DNA of 64,000 bases from Streptomyces roseirectus. GTDB taxonomy: Bacteria > Actinomycetota > Actinomycetes > Streptomycetales > Streptomycetaceae. This document shows positions 42,103 to 51,347 of this stretch, piece by piece (within the stretch, counting starts at the first letter, position 1; the number at the start of each line of letters is the position of its first letter). The notes under the pieces are model-generated. The model had not been told where the DNA came from, searched no databases, and saw nothing but the letters and a program-made list of their open reading frames with translations. The stretch lies in NCBI RefSeq assembly GCF_014489635.1, contig NZ_CP060828.1, positions 2,046,001-2,110,000 on the forward strand. The letters are read 5' to 3'. Position numbers and translations under genes: made by a program.

Positions 42103-43800
42103 ATGGCCGCCACCCCGGAGAACCCTGCCGCCGCAGCGCCCCGTCGCAAGGTGAGCCGTCACCGCGGCGAGGGCCAGTGGGCCGCGGGGCACTTCACCCC
42201 GCTGAACGGCAACGAGCAGTTCAAGAAGGACGACGACGGTCTCAATGTGCGGACACGCATTGAGACGATCTACTCCAAGCGCGGCTTCGACTCGATCGAC
42301 CCGAACGACCTGCGCGGCCGGATGCGCTGGTGGGGCCTCTACACCCAGCGCAAGCCCGGGATCGACGGCGGCAAGACCGCGATCCTGGAGCCGGAGGAGC
42401 TGGACGACAGGTACTTCATGATGCGCGTCCGCATCGACGGCGGCCGCCTCACCACCCGGCAGCTCCGCGTGATCGGCGAGATCTCGCAGGAGTTCGCGCG
42501 CGGCACCGCCGACCTGACGGACCGGCAGAACGTCCAGTACCACTGGATCCGCATCGAGGACGTCCCCGAGATCTGGAACCGCCTGGAGGCCGTGGGCCTG
42601 TCCACGACCGAGGCGTGCGGCGACTGCCCCCGCGTCGTGATCGGCTCGCCGGTCGCCGGGATCGCCGAGGACGAGATCATCGACGGCTCCTGGGCCATCG
42701 ACGAGATCAACAAGCGGTACATCGGGAACAAGGAGTTCTCGAACCTGCCGAGGAAGTTCAAGTCGGCGATCTCGGGCTCGCCGCTGCTCGACGTGGTGCA
42801 CGAGATCAACGACATCGCGTTCGTCGGCGTCGAACACCCCGAGCACGGCCCCGGTTTCGACCTGTGGGTCGGCGGCGGCCTCTCCACGAACCCCAAGATC
42901 GGCGTCCGCCTCGGCGCCTGGGTGCCCCTTCAGGACGTCCCGGACGTCTGGGCCGGCGTCGTCGGCATCTTCCGCGACTACGGCTACCGCCGGCTGCGCA
43001 CCCGCGCCCGGCTGAAGTTCCTGGTCGCCGACTGGGGGCCGGAGAAGTTCCGCCAGATCCTCGAGGACGAGTACCTGAAGCGGAAGCTGACCGACGGCCC
43101 GGCGCCGACGGAGCCGTTGCGGCGCTGGCGCGACCACATCGGCGTGCACCGCCAGAAGGACGGCGCCTTCTACGTCGGTTTCGCGCCGCGCGTCGGCCGT
43201 GTGGACGGCACCACGCTCGCGAAGATCGCGGACCTCGCGGAGGCGCACGGCTCGGGCCGGGTGCGGACCACCGTCGAGCAGAAGATGATCATCCTGGACG
43301 TCGCCGAGGACCAGGTCGAGTCGCTGGTGGAGGCGCTGGAGGCGCTGGACCTGAAGGCCCGCCCGTCCACGTTCCGCCGGGGCACGATGGCCTGCACCGG
43401 CATCGAGTACTGCAAGATCGCGATCGTCGAGACGAAGGCGCGCGGCGCCTCGCTGATCGACGAACTGGAGCGCAGGCTCCCGGACTTCGACGAGCCGCTG
43501 ACCATCAACCTCAACGGCTGCCCGAACGCCTGCGCCCGGATCCAGGTCGCGGACATCGGTCTCAAGGGCCAGCTCGTCACCGACGAGAACGGCGAGCAGG
43601 TCGAGGGCTACCAGGTCCACCTCGGCGGCGCGCTCGGCCTCCAGGCCGGGTTCGGCCGCAAGGTGCGCGGTCTGAAGGTGACGTCGGCGGAGCTGCCCGA
43701 CTACGTGGAGCGCGTGCTGAAGCGGTTCCAGGCCGAGCGCGAGGACGGCGAGCGCTTCGCGGCCTGGGCGGCACGGGCGTCCGAAGAGGCGCTGTCATGA
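42103..43800 (+). CDS. sirA: Ferredoxin-dependent sulfite reductase
   Basis: A 565-residue cytoplasmic enzyme reducing sulfite to sulfide with six electrons. It has the duplicated ferredoxin-like/siroheme-[4Fe-4S] fold of the nitrite/sulfite reductase family. Cluster ligands are Cys431 and Cys437 (CTGIEYC) and Cys473 and Cys477 (CPNAC). YSKRGF and ACGDCPR match the region where mycobacterial SirA has a Tyr-Cys crosslink near siroheme. Nitrite reductase is the alternative but is unlikely, given the cys operon. ATG 42103 follows GAAGGA. It is the first structural gene after the Cys leader and overlaps the next start by four bases. Confidence 0.93.
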   Translation: MAATPENPAAAAPRRKVSRHRGEGQWAAGHFTPLNGNEQFKKDDDGLNVRTRIETIYSKRGFDSIDPNDLRGRMRWWGLYTQRKPGIDGGKTAILEPEELDDRYFMMRVRIDGGRLTTRQLRVIGEISQEFARGTADLTDRQNVQYHWIRIEDVPEIWNRLEAVGLSTTEACGDCPRVVIGSPVAGIAEDEIIDGSWAIDEINKRYIGNKEFSNLPRKFKSAISGSPLLDVVHEINDIAFVGVEHPEHGPGFDLWVGGGLSTNPKIGVRLGAWVPLQDVPDVWAGVVGIFRDYGYRRLRTRARLKFLVADWGPEKFRQILEDEYLKRKLTDGPAPTEPLRRWRDHIGVHRQKDGAFYVGFAPRVGRVDGTTLAKIADLAEAHGSGRVRTTVEQKMIILDVAEDQVESLVEALEALDLKARPSTFRRGTMACTGIEYCKIAIVETKARGASLIDELERRLPDFDEPLTINLNGCPNACARIQVADIGLKGQLVTDENGEQVEGYQVHLGGALGLQAGFGRKVRGLKVTSAELPDYVERVLKRFQAEREDGERFAAWAARASEEALS

Positions 43801-43976
43801 GCGAGCGCGCGGCGCCCTTCTACTGCCCCTACTGCGGCGACGAGGACCTGCGCCCGAACGAGGCCGGTCACGGCGCCTGGGAATGCGGGGCGTGCAACCG
43901 CGCATTCCAGTTGAAGTTCCTCGGGCTCCTGTCCCGAGGGCTTCGACGAGCCGACCACGGAGGCGACGAGATATGA
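43797..43976 (+). CDS. Small zinc-ribbon protein of the sulfur operon
   Basis: A 59-residue protein, too short for many gene finders, but clearly coding: it overlaps sirA (ATGA) and cysH (ATGA) by four bases on each side. Two CxxC pairs (FYCPYCGDED and WECGACNRAF) form a rubredoxin-like or zinc-ribbon knuckle, followed by a basic helix. Its constant position between sulfite reductase and APS reductase suggests a partner in electron delivery or cluster assembly, but this is inference; the function is unknown to me. Confidence 0.85.
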   Translation: MSERAAPFYCPYCGDEDLRPNEAGHGAWECGACNRAFQLKFLGLLSRGLRRADHGGDEI

Positions 43977-44683
43977 CGACCGCTCAGATACCGCGCACCG
44001 ACGACGAGTTGAAAGAGCTGGCCGAGCAGGCCGGCCGGGATCTCGAGGACGCCTCGGCGCTGGAGATCCTTCAGTGGGCGGTGGACACCTTCGGTGACGG
44101 CTTCTGCGTCACCTCCTCCATGGAGGACGCCGTGGTGGCCCACCTCGCCTCCCGCGTCCGCGAGGGCGTGGACGTGGTCTTCCTCGACACCGGCTACCAC
44201 TTCCCGGAGACGATCGGCACCCGGGACGCCGTCGAGGCGGTGATGGACGTCAACGTCATCACCCTGACGCCCCGTCAGACGGTGGCGGAGCAGGACGCCG
44301 AGTACGGCCCCCAACTCCATGACCGCGACCCCGACTTGTGCTGCAAGCTGCGCAAAGTCCAGCCGCTGGAGCGGGGACTGACGGCGTATCAGGCGTGGGC
44401 GACCGGCCTGCGCCGCGACGAGTCGCCGACCCGCGCGAACACCCCCGTGGTCGGCTGGGACGCCAAGCGCCGCAAGGTGAAGGTCTCCCCCATCGCCCGC
44501 TGGACGCAGGACGACGTGGACGCGTACGTCCTTCAGCACGGCGTGCTCACCAACCCGTTGCTGATGGACGGCTACGCGTCCGTCGGCTGCGAGCCCTGTA
44601 CCCGCCGGGTCCTGGAGGGCGAGGACGCGCGCGCCGGGCGCTGGGCGGGACGCGCCAAGACCGAGTGCGGGCTGCACGGATGA
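43973..44683 (+). CDS. cysH: Adenylylsulfate (APS) reductase, [4Fe-4S] type
   Basis: Reduces APS to sulfite and AMP using thioredoxin. At 236 residues it has the PP-loop-derived SSMEDAV, the cluster-binding cysteines LCCKLRK (about 122-123) and GCEPC (about 205-208), and the C-terminal catalytic ECGLH. The CC...CxxC set marks it as an APS rather than PAPS reductase. It overlaps its neighbours by four bases on both sides, so its translation is coupled. Confidence 0.93.
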   Translation: MTTAQIPRTDDELKELAEQAGRDLEDASALEILQWAVDTFGDGFCVTSSMEDAVVAHLASRVREGVDVVFLDTGYHFPETIGTRDAVEAVMDVNVITLTPRQTVAEQDAEYGPQLHDRDPDLCCKLRKVQPLERGLTAYQAWATGLRRDESPTRANTPVVGWDAKRRKVKVSPIARWTQDDVDAYVLQHGVLTNPLLMDGYASVGCEPCTRRVLEGEDARAGRWAGRAKTECGLHG

Positions 44684-45240
44684 CGACGAATCAGGAGACC
44701 GACGTGACGAGCGGAGCCACCGTCTGGCTCACGGGTCTGCCGAGTGCCGGCAAGACCACCATCGCCTACGAGCTGGCCGGGCTGCTGCGCGCCGAGGGTC
44801 ACGCCGTCGAAGTCCTCGACGGTGACGAGATCCGCGAGTTCATCTCGGCGGGCCTCGGCTTCAGCCGCGAGGACCGGCACACCAACGTGCAGCGCATCGG
44901 CTTCCTCGCCGAACTCCTTTCCCGCAACGGCGTCAAGACGCTGGTCCCGGTGATCGCGCCGTACGCGGACAGCCGTGAGGCCGTGCGCAAGCGGCACCAG
45001 GTGGGCGGGACGCCGTACCTGGAGGTGCACGTGGCGACGCCGGTCGAGGTGTGCTCCGTCCGCGATGTGAAGGGCCTGTACGCCAAGCAGGCGGCGGGCG
45101 AACTCACCGGTCTCACCGGGGTCGACGACCCGTACGAGGCGCCCGAGTCACCGGATCTGCGGATCGAGTCGCAGGACCAGACCGTGCGGGAGTCCGCCGC
45201 GTCGGTGTACGCGCTGCTCAGCGAAAGGGGACTGGTGTGA
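44680..45240 (+). CDS. cysC: Adenylylsulfate kinase
   Basis: Phosphorylates APS to PAPS. The P-loop is GLPSAGKTT, followed by LDGDEIRE and FSREDRHTNVQR, standard for APS kinases. ATG 44680 overlaps the cysH stop by four bases; GTG 44704 has a better ribosome site (AGGAG at 44693) and may be the actual start, shortening the product from 186 to 178 residues. PAPS is not needed by a direct APS reductase, so this enzyme probably serves sulfotransferases or metabolite control. Confidence 0.93.
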   Translation: MTTNQETDVTSGATVWLTGLPSAGKTTIAYELAGLLRAEGHAVEVLDGDEIREFISAGLGFSREDRHTNVQRIGFLAELLSRNGVKTLVPVIAPYADSREAVRKRHQVGGTPYLEVHVATPVEVCSVRDVKGLYAKQAAGELTGLTGVDDPYEAPESPDLRIESQDQTVRESAASVYALLSERGLV

Positions 45241-46166
45241 CCACCACCGTCGCGACGGCCACCGGGGGCACCTACGCCCTCTCGCATCTGGACGCCCTCG
45301 AATCGGAGGCCGTGCACATCTTCCGCGAGGTCGCGGGCGAGTTCGAGAACCCGGTGATCCTGTTCTCGGGCGGCAAGGACTCCATCGTCATGCTGCACCT
45401 GGCGCTGAAGGCGTTCCGCCCGGCGGCGGTGCCGTTCTCGCTGCTGCACGTCGACACCGGGCACAACTTCCCCGAGGTCCTGGACTACCGGGACCGCGCC
45501 GTCGCCAGGCACGGGCTGCGGCTGCACGTCGCCTCGGTGCAGGACTACATCGACCGGGGCGTCCTCAAGGAACGGCCCGACGGGACCCGCAACCCGCTCC
45601 AGACGCTGCCGCTGACGGAGAAGATCCAGGCGGAGAAGTTCGACGCGGTGTTCGGCGGCGGGCGCCGCGACGAGGAGAAGGCCCGCGCGAAGGAGCGGGT
45701 GTTCTCGCTGCGGGACGAGTTCTCGCAGTGGGACCCGCGCCGCCAGCGCCCGGAGCTGTGGAACCTCTACAACGGCCGGCACGCGCCCGGCGAGCACGTG
45801 CGCGTGTTCCCGCTGTCCAACTGGACCGAGCTGGACGTGTGGCAGTACATCGCCCGCGAGGGCATCGAGCTGCCGGAGATCTACTTCGCGCACGAGCGCG
45901 AGGTGTTCCAGCGGTCCGGGATGTGGCTGACGGCCGGCGAGTGGGGCGGGCCGAAGGCGTCGGAGCAGGTCGAGAAGCGGCTGGTGCGCTACCGCACGGT
46001 CGGCGACATGTCCTGCACGGGCGCCGTCGACTCCGACGCGACGACCCTGGACGCGGTCATCGCCGAGATCGCCGCGTCCCGGCTGACGGAACGAGGTGCC
46101 ACCCGCGCCGACGACAAGCTGTCCGAGGCCGCGATGGAGGACCGCAAGCGCGAGGGGTACTTCTAA
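45237..46166 (+). CDS. cysD: Sulfate adenylyltransferase subunit 2
   Basis: The catalytic ATP sulfurylase subunit. SGGKDSI (about 40) is the PP-loop, and FGGGRRDEEKARAKER and RYRTVGDMSCTG are family blocks. It is 309 residues from GTG 45237, which overlaps the cysC stop by four bases; AAAGGGG lies upstream. It pairs with CysN, whose GTP hydrolysis drives APS formation. Confidence 0.94.
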   Translation: MTTTVATATGGTYALSHLDALESEAVHIFREVAGEFENPVILFSGGKDSIVMLHLALKAFRPAAVPFSLLHVDTGHNFPEVLDYRDRAVARHGLRLHVASVQDYIDRGVLKERPDGTRNPLQTLPLTEKIQAEKFDAVFGGGRRDEEKARAKERVFSLRDEFSQWDPRRQRPELWNLYNGRHAPGEHVRVFPLSNWTELDVWQYIAREGIELPEIYFAHEREVFQRSGMWLTAGEWGGPKASEQVEKRLVRYRTVGDMSCTGAVDSDATTLDAVIAEIAASRLTERGATRADDKLSEAAMEDRKREGYF

Positions 46167-46168
46167 CC

Positions 46169-47521
46169 ATGAGCACGACACTCCCCAGCACGACTCCCGC
46201 CGGGACCACGCTCACGGAGACGACGCTGCTGCGGTTCGCGACCGCCGGCTCCGTGGACGACGGCAAGTCGACCCTCGTCGGCCGGCTGCTGCACGACTCC
46301 AAGTCGGTCCTCGTGGACCAACTGGAGGCCGTGGAGCGGGCGTCGGCCTCACGCGGCCAAGAGGCCCCGGATCTCGCCCTGTTGACGGACGGCCTGCGCG
46401 CCGAGCGCGAGCAGGGCATCACGATCGACGTGGCCTACCGCTACTTCGCCACCGCCGCACGCCGGTTCATCCTCGCCGACACGCCAGGGCACGTGCAGTA
46501 CACCCGCAACATGGTGACGGGTGCCTCCACGGCCGAGCTGACGGTGATCCTCGTCGACGCCCGCAACGGCGTCGTCGAGCAGACCCGCCGGCACGCGGCG
46601 ATCGCGGCCCTGCTGCGCGTCCCGCACGTCGTCCTCGCCGTCAACAAGATGGACCTGGTCGACTACGAGGAGGGCGTGTTCGCGGCGATCGCCGAGGAAT
46701 TCACGGCGTACGCGCTCGAACTCGGCGTCCCCGAGGTCACCGCGATCCCGATCTCGGCGCTGGCCGGCGACAACGTCGTGGAGCCGTCGGCGCACATGGA
46801 CTGGTACGGCGGCCCGACGGTCCTCGAACACCTGGAGACCGTCCCCGTCGCCCACGACCTGGCGCACTGCCACGCGCGGCTGCCCGTGCAGTTCGTGATC
46901 CGGCCGCAGACCGCCGAGCACCCCGACTACCGGGGCTACGCGGGCCAGATCGCCGCCGGTTCGTTCCGGGTCGGCGAGGCCGTCACCGTCCTGCCGTCGG
47001 GGCGCGCCTCGCGGATCGCGGGGATCGACCTGCTGGGCGTGCCGGTCGAGGAGGCGTGGACGACGCAGTCGGTGACGGTCCTCCTGGAGGACGACATCGA
47101 CGTGTCGCGCGGCGACCTGATCGTGCCGAGCAAGGACGCCCCGGCGACGACACAGGACGTCGAGGCGACCGTCTGCCACGTCGCGGACCAGCCGCTGACG
47201 GTCGGGCACCGCGTCCTGATCAAGCACGGCACACGCACGGTGAAGGCGATCGTCAAGGACATCCCGTCCCGGCTCACACTCGACGACCTGTCCCTGCACC
47301 CGCACCCGGGACAGCTCGTCGCCAACGACATCGGCCGGGTGAAGATCCGCACGGCCGAGCCGCTGCCCGTCGACTCGTACGCCGACTCGCGCCGCACCGG
47401 CTCGTTCATCCTGATCGACCCGGCCGACGGCACCACGCTGACGGCCGGCATGGTCGGCGAGTCCTTCGCCGCCCCGGAGCCCGTCAAGGACGCGTCGGAC
47501 GACGACGGTTGGGACTTCTGA
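46169..47521 (+). CDS. cysN: Sulfate adenylyltransferase subunit 1 (GTPase)
   Basis: A 450-residue EF-Tu-like GTPase that energises APS synthesis by CysD. The G motifs are present: GSVDDGKST, DTPGH and NKMD, followed by two beta-barrel domains. There is no CysC fusion, consistent with the separate kinase gene. ATG lies two bases past the cysD stop without a strong ribosome site, so translation probably continues from cysD. Confidence 0.94.
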   Translation: MSTTLPSTTPAGTTLTETTLLRFATAGSVDDGKSTLVGRLLHDSKSVLVDQLEAVERASASRGQEAPDLALLTDGLRAEREQGITIDVAYRYFATAARRFILADTPGHVQYTRNMVTGASTAELTVILVDARNGVVEQTRRHAAIAALLRVPHVVLAVNKMDLVDYEEGVFAAIAEEFTAYALELGVPEVTAIPISALAGDNVVEPSAHMDWYGGPTVLEHLETVPVAHDLAHCHARLPVQFVIRPQTAEHPDYRGYAGQIAAGSFRVGEAVTVLPSGRASRIAGIDLLGVPVEEAWTTQSVTVLLEDDIDVSRGDLIVPSKDAPATTQDVEATVCHVADQPLTVGHRVLIKHGTRTVKAIVKDIPSRLTLDDLSLHPHPGQLVANDIGRVKIRTAEPLPVDSYADSRRTGSFILIDPADGTTLTAGMVGESFAAPEPVKDASDDDGWDF

Positions 47522-47523
47522 CG

Positions 47524-47628
47524 ATGACTCGGACCGACTTCTACTCGACGTTCGCGAAGGAGGGCGGCCGGGTCGGCAGCGGCGCCCTCGGCAGCGGGCA
47601 GGGCGGGGTGGCCCGATGTGCGCGCTGA
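47524..47628 (+). CDS. Possible small ORF after cysN (34 residues)
   Basis: ATG lies two bases past the cysN stop, mimicking the coupling seen elsewhere in the operon. The peptide is Gly-rich with a mixed start (MTRTDFYSTFAKEGG) and no recognised motif. It may be translated but could be chance; codon bias is ordinary. The 130 bases that follow up to the binding protein hold no better gene. Confidence 0.3.
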   Translation: MTRTDFYSTFAKEGGRVGSGALGSGQGGVARCAR

Positions 47629-47756
47629 CGTACGCGCACCGCTCGCGCGCCCTGTCCCCCCACCGGACGTCCCGTCACCGACGAAAACCCACTGCCGAAC
47701 TCCCGGCCACGGCCTGAGAGACCGTGACCGCCGGGCCAACGAGAGGAAACCCTCCC

Positions 47757-48866
47757 GTGCCTGCCTCCTCCCCGCTTCCGCGCCGCGGTCTCGCGGTGGC
47801 CGCCGCGCTCCCCCTGTTCACCCTGGCCGCCTGCGGCTACGGCTCCGAGTCCAAGGACACCTCCGCCGAGCAGAAGGTCGCCGCCGGCGCGCAGAAGACC
47901 GACGGACTGGACTCCGTCAAGATCGGCTACTTCGGCAACCTCACCCATGGCACGGCGCTGGTGGGCCGTCAGCAGGGCTTCTTCCAGAAGGCGCTCGGCG
48001 CGACCAAGGCCGAGTACGCGACGTTCAACGCGGGCCCCTCGGAGATCGAGGCGCTGAACGCGAAGTCGATCGACATCGGCTGGATCGGCCCCTCCCCCTC
48101 GATCAACGGCTACACCGCCTCGAACGGCACCAACCTGCGGATCGTCGGGGGGTCGGCGTCGGGCGGCGTGAAGCTGGTGGTGAACCCGGCGAAGATCAAG
48201 ACCCTGGCGGACGTCAAGGGCAAGAAGATCGCGACCCCGCAGGCCGGCAACACGCAGGACGTGGCGTTCCTCAACTGGATCGCCGAGCAGGGCTGGAAGG
48301 TCGACGCGAAGAGCGGCAAGGGTGACGTCTCCGTCGTCCGCACCGACAACAAGATCACCCCGGACGCCTACAAGTCCGGTTCCATCGACGGCGCGTGGGT
48401 GCCGGAGCCGACCGCGTCGAAGCTGGTCGCCGAGGGCGCGAAGGTGCTGCTCGACGAGGCGTCGCTGTGGCCGGACAAGAAGTTCGTCATCACGAACATC
48501 ATCGTGCGCCAGGACTTCCTGAAGGAGCACCCGGCGGCCGTCGAGGCGGTCCTGAAGGCGTCCGTCGAGACGAACAAGTGGATCAACGCCAACCCGGACC
48601 AGGCGAAGGCCGTCGCCAACGCCCGGCTCGCCGAGGACTCCGGCAAGGCGCTCCCGGCGAAGGTCCTCGACCCGGCGTGGAAGTCCATCCAGTTCATCGA
48701 CGACCCGCTGGCCGCCACCCTCGACGCCCAGGCGGCGCACGCGGTCAAGGCGGGCCTGCTCACCAAGCCGAAGCTCGACGGCATCTACGACCTGACGCTG
48801 CTGAACAAGGTCCTCAAGGCCGAGGGCGCGAGCCCGGTCGACGACGCCGGTCTCGGCGTCAAGTAA
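47757..48866 (+). CDS. Sulfonate/nitrate-type ABC substrate-binding lipoprotein
   Basis: A 369-residue lipoprotein with twin arginine (PRRGLAVAAALP) and lipobox (TLAAC). The mature fold opens with VKIGYFGNLTHGTALVGRQQGFF, the SsuA/TauA/NrtA pattern. GTG 47757 follows GAGAGGAAA; an upstream GTG has poorer spacing. The position at the end of the cys operon suggests aliphatic sulfonate, taurine or sulfate-ester uptake for sulfur supply. It has its own 5' gap of about 130 bases after the small ORF, so an internal promoter is possible. Confidence 0.85.
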   Translation: MPASSPLPRRGLAVAAALPLFTLAACGYGSESKDTSAEQKVAAGAQKTDGLDSVKIGYFGNLTHGTALVGRQQGFFQKALGATKAEYATFNAGPSEIEALNAKSIDIGWIGPSPSINGYTASNGTNLRIVGGSASGGVKLVVNPAKIKTLADVKGKKIATPQAGNTQDVAFLNWIAEQGWKVDAKSGKGDVSVVRTDNKITPDAYKSGSIDGAWVPEPTASKLVAEGAKVLLDEASLWPDKKFVITNIIVRQDFLKEHPAAVEAVLKASVETNKWINANPDQAKAVANARLAEDSGKALPAKVLDPAWKSIQFIDDPLAATLDAQAAHAVKAGLLTKPKLDGIYDLTLLNKVLKAEGASPVDDAGLGVK

Positions 48867-48892
48867 CCCGACACTCCCAGGAGGTGACGACC

Positions 48893-49681
48893 ATGGCCAC
48901 TGCCCTCGCCAAGGCGGCCGAAGGGGCCGAGTCGGTGGAGCACGCCGCACGGATCCAGCACGTCTCGAAGTCCTTCACCGGACCCGCGGGCTCGCAGCTC
49001 GTCCTGGACGACATCACGCTCGACGTCGCGCCGGGCGAGTTCGTCACCCTCCTGGGGGCCTCCGGCTGCGGCAAGTCGACCCTGCTCAACCTCGTGGCCG
49101 GGCTCGACGAGCCGTCCGCCGGGACCATCGCCACGGACGGGCGGCCGTCCCTGATGTTCCAGGAACACGCCCTGTTCCCATGGCTGACCGCGGGCAAGAA
49201 CATCGAACTCGCCCTGAAACTGGGGGGAGTTCCCAAGCCGGAGCGGCGCCCCAGGGCCGAGGAACTGCTCGAACTGGTGCGGCTGAAGGGCTCGTACGGC
49301 AAGCGCGTCCACGAACTGTCCGGCGGGATGCGCCAGCGGGTGGCGCTGGCGCGCGCGCTCGCCCAGGACAGCCGGCTGCTGCTGATGGACGAGCCGTTCG
49401 CCGCGCTCGACGCCATCACACGGGACGTCCTGCACGACGAACTGACCCGGATCTGGGCCGAGACGGGCCTGTCGGTGCTGTTCGTCACGCACAACGTGCG
49501 CGAGGCGGTGCGGCTCGCGCAGCGCGTCGTGCTGCTGTCGTCGCGGCCCGGCCGGGTGGCCCGCGAGTGGACCGTGGACATCCCGCAGCCGCGCCGCATC
49601 GAGGACGCCCCGGTGGCCGAACTGTCCCTGGAGATCACCGAAGTACTGCGTGGGGAGATCAGCCGCCATGGCCAGCAGTGA
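48893..49681 (+). CDS. ssuB: Sulfonate-type ABC transporter ATP-binding protein
   Basis: A 262-residue ATPase: Walker A GASGCGKST, Q-loop LMFQEHALFPW, signature LSGGMRQR, Walker B LLLMDEPFAALD and H-loop FVTHN. The SsuB/TauB/NrtD branch is indicated by the gene order. ATG follows GGAGG (48880-48884) by 8 bases. It overlaps the permease start by 14 bases. Unlike the three sugar importers in the window, this system carries its own ATPase. Confidence 0.88.
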   Translation: MATALAKAAEGAESVEHAARIQHVSKSFTGPAGSQLVLDDITLDVAPGEFVTLLGASGCGKSTLLNLVAGLDEPSAGTIATDGRPSLMFQEHALFPWLTAGKNIELALKLGGVPKPERRPRAEELLELVRLKGSYGKRVHELSGGMRQRVALARALAQDSRLLLMDEPFAALDAITRDVLHDELTRIWAETGLSVLFVTHNVREAVRLAQRVVLLSSRPGRVAREWTVDIPQPRRIEDAPVAELSLEITEVLRGEISRHGQQ

Positions 49682-50552
49682 GACGAAGCCCGCTCCGGCC
49701 CCGGGCGGTGTCGAGGCCGGCCTCGACGCGCTGGAGACCCAGGTCACCGGGCGCGTCCCGTGGACGACGACCCTGCGCACCAAGGTGCTGCCGCCGGTCA
49801 CCGCGATCGTGGTCGTGCTGGTGGTCTGGCAGGCCCTGATCAGCTTCGGGATCGTCGACGACCCGGTGAAACTGCCCTCCCCGGGCGACGTCGCCGCCGA
49901 GTTCAAGGACGCCTGGCTCCAGGGCGAACTGCTGGGCTACATCTGGACCAGCGTCTCGCGCGGTCTGCTGGGCTTCCTCATGGCGCTCGCCATCGGGACC
50001 CCGCTGGGGCTGCTGGTGGCCCGCGTGAAGTTCGTGCGGGCGGCGATCGGGCCGATCCTGTCGGGGCTCCAGTCGCTGCCGTCGGTGGCGTGGGTGCCGC
50101 CGGCGGTGATCTGGCTCGGGCTGAACAACTCGATGATGTACGCGGTGATCCTGCTGGGCGCGGTGCCGTCCATCGCCAACGGCCTGGTGTCCGGCATCGA
50201 CCAGGTGCCGCCGCTGTTCCTGCGCGCGGGCCGCACACTGGGCGCGACCGGCGTCAAGGGGGCCTGGCACATCGTCATGCCGGCCGCGCTGCCCGGGTAT
50301 CTCGCGGGCCTGAAGCAGGGCTGGGCGTTCTCGTGGCGCTCGCTGATGGCCGCCGAGATCATCGCGTCCTCGCCCGATCTGGGCCTGGGGCTCGGCGCGT
50401 TGCTGGAGTTCGGGCGCAACGCGAACTCCATGGCGATGGTGTTCGAGGCGATCATCCTCATCCTGTTCGTCGGCATCGCGATCGACCTGCTGATCTTCAG
50501 CCCGCTGGAGCGGCGGGTGCTGCGCGGTCGCGGCCTGCTGGTGAAGAGCTGA
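49668..50552 (+). CDS. ssuC: Sulfonate-type ABC transporter permease
   Basis: A 294-residue permease with about six helices. The blocks SLPSVAWVPPAVIWLGL and WRSLMAAEIIASS are typical of SsuC/TauC. ATG 49668 lies inside the ATPase gene; GGGGAG about 10 bases upstream could serve as its ribosome site. It forms the channel for the binding protein at 47757. Confidence 0.88.
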   Translation: MASSETKPAPAPGGVEAGLDALETQVTGRVPWTTTLRTKVLPPVTAIVVVLVVWQALISFGIVDDPVKLPSPGDVAAEFKDAWLQGELLGYIWTSVSRGLLGFLMALAIGTPLGLLVARVKFVRAAIGPILSGLQSLPSVAWVPPAVIWLGLNNSMMYAVILLGAVPSIANGLVSGIDQVPPLFLRAGRTLGATGVKGAWHIVMPAALPGYLAGLKQGWAFSWRSLMAAEIIASSPDLGLGLGALLEFGRNANSMAMVFEAIILILFVGIAIDLLIFSPLERRVLRGRGLLVKS

Positions 50553-50558
50553 GCCGCC

Positions 50559-51347
50559 GTGTTCCGTAAGCCGGTTCGCCCCGTCCTTCTGGTGGTCGCC
50601 CACGGCAGCCGTGACCCCCGGCACGCGGCGACCGTGCACGCCCTGGTGCGGCGGGTGCGGTCGCTGCGGCGGGGGCTGCGCGTGGAGACCGGCTTCCTCG
50701 ACTTCAACTCCCCTTCCGTCCCTGAGGTGTTGGAGTCACTGGCGGCGGAAGGGGTGCGTGACGTGGTGGCGTTGCCGCTGCTGCTGACGCGGGCCTTCCA
50801 CGCCAAGGCGGACATCCCGGCCGTCCTCGCGGACGCGCCGGGCGCCCTGCGGATCCGGCAGGCGGCGGTCCTCGGGCCCTCGCCGCTGCTGCTCACGGCG
50901 CTCGAACGCCGCCTGGCCCAGGCGGGGTTGACGCCCGCCGACAAGTCCTCGACCGGGGTCGTGCTGGCCTCGGCGGGGTCCACCGACCCGGAGGCGATCG
51001 CGGTGATCGCCGACATCGCGCGGGAGTGGTGGCACACCGGCTGGTGTGCCGTGCGGCCCGCGTTCGCCTCCGCCTCCCTGCCCCGCACCGAGGACGCGGT
51101 ACGGGAGCTGCGCGACCTCGGCTGCCGCCGCGTCGCCGTCGCACCGTACGTCCTCGCGCCCGGGTTCCTCCCCGACCGCATCGCGCGCGGGGCGGCCGGC
51201 GCGGACGTCCTCGCCGACGTCCTCGGCCCGGCGCCCGAGGTGGCGCGGCTGCTGCTGCGCCGGTACGACGAGGCGCGCGGGGCTCAGCCGATCCTCGGGT
51301 CGCGCCCGCTGGCGGCCAGCGCGCGGGCGAACACCGGGGCGTCGTAG
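50559..51347 (+). CDS. Sirohydrochlorin chelatase (CbiX/SirB type)
   Basis: A 262-residue class II chelatase expected to insert Fe into sirohydrochlorin, making siroheme for SirA. Metal-site residues appear in AHGSRDPRHAA (His near residue 15) and LLTRAFHAKADIP (His near residue 79). The length allows the duplicated CbiX fold. GTG 50559 is 6 bases after the permease stop, so it closes the sulfur operon. The last 64 bases overlap a convergent gene. Confidence 0.85.
   Translation: MFRKPVRPVLLVVAHGSRDPRHAATVHALVRRVRSLRRGLRVETGFLDFNSPSVPEVLESLAAEGVRDVVALPLLLTRAFHAKADIPAVLADAPGALRIRQAAVLGPSPLLLTALERRLAQAGLTPADKSSTGVVLASAGSTDPEAIAVIADIAREWWHTGWCAVRPAFASASLPRTEDAVRELRDLGCRRVAVAPYVLAPGFLPDRIARGAAGADVLADVLGPAPEVARLLLRRYDEARGAQPILGSRPLAASARANTGAS

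Noticed and set aside
47616..47717. 33-residue ORF starting MCAL between cysN and the binding protein
   Set aside because: No ribosome site, overlaps the other small ORF and has no motif; left out of the gene list.
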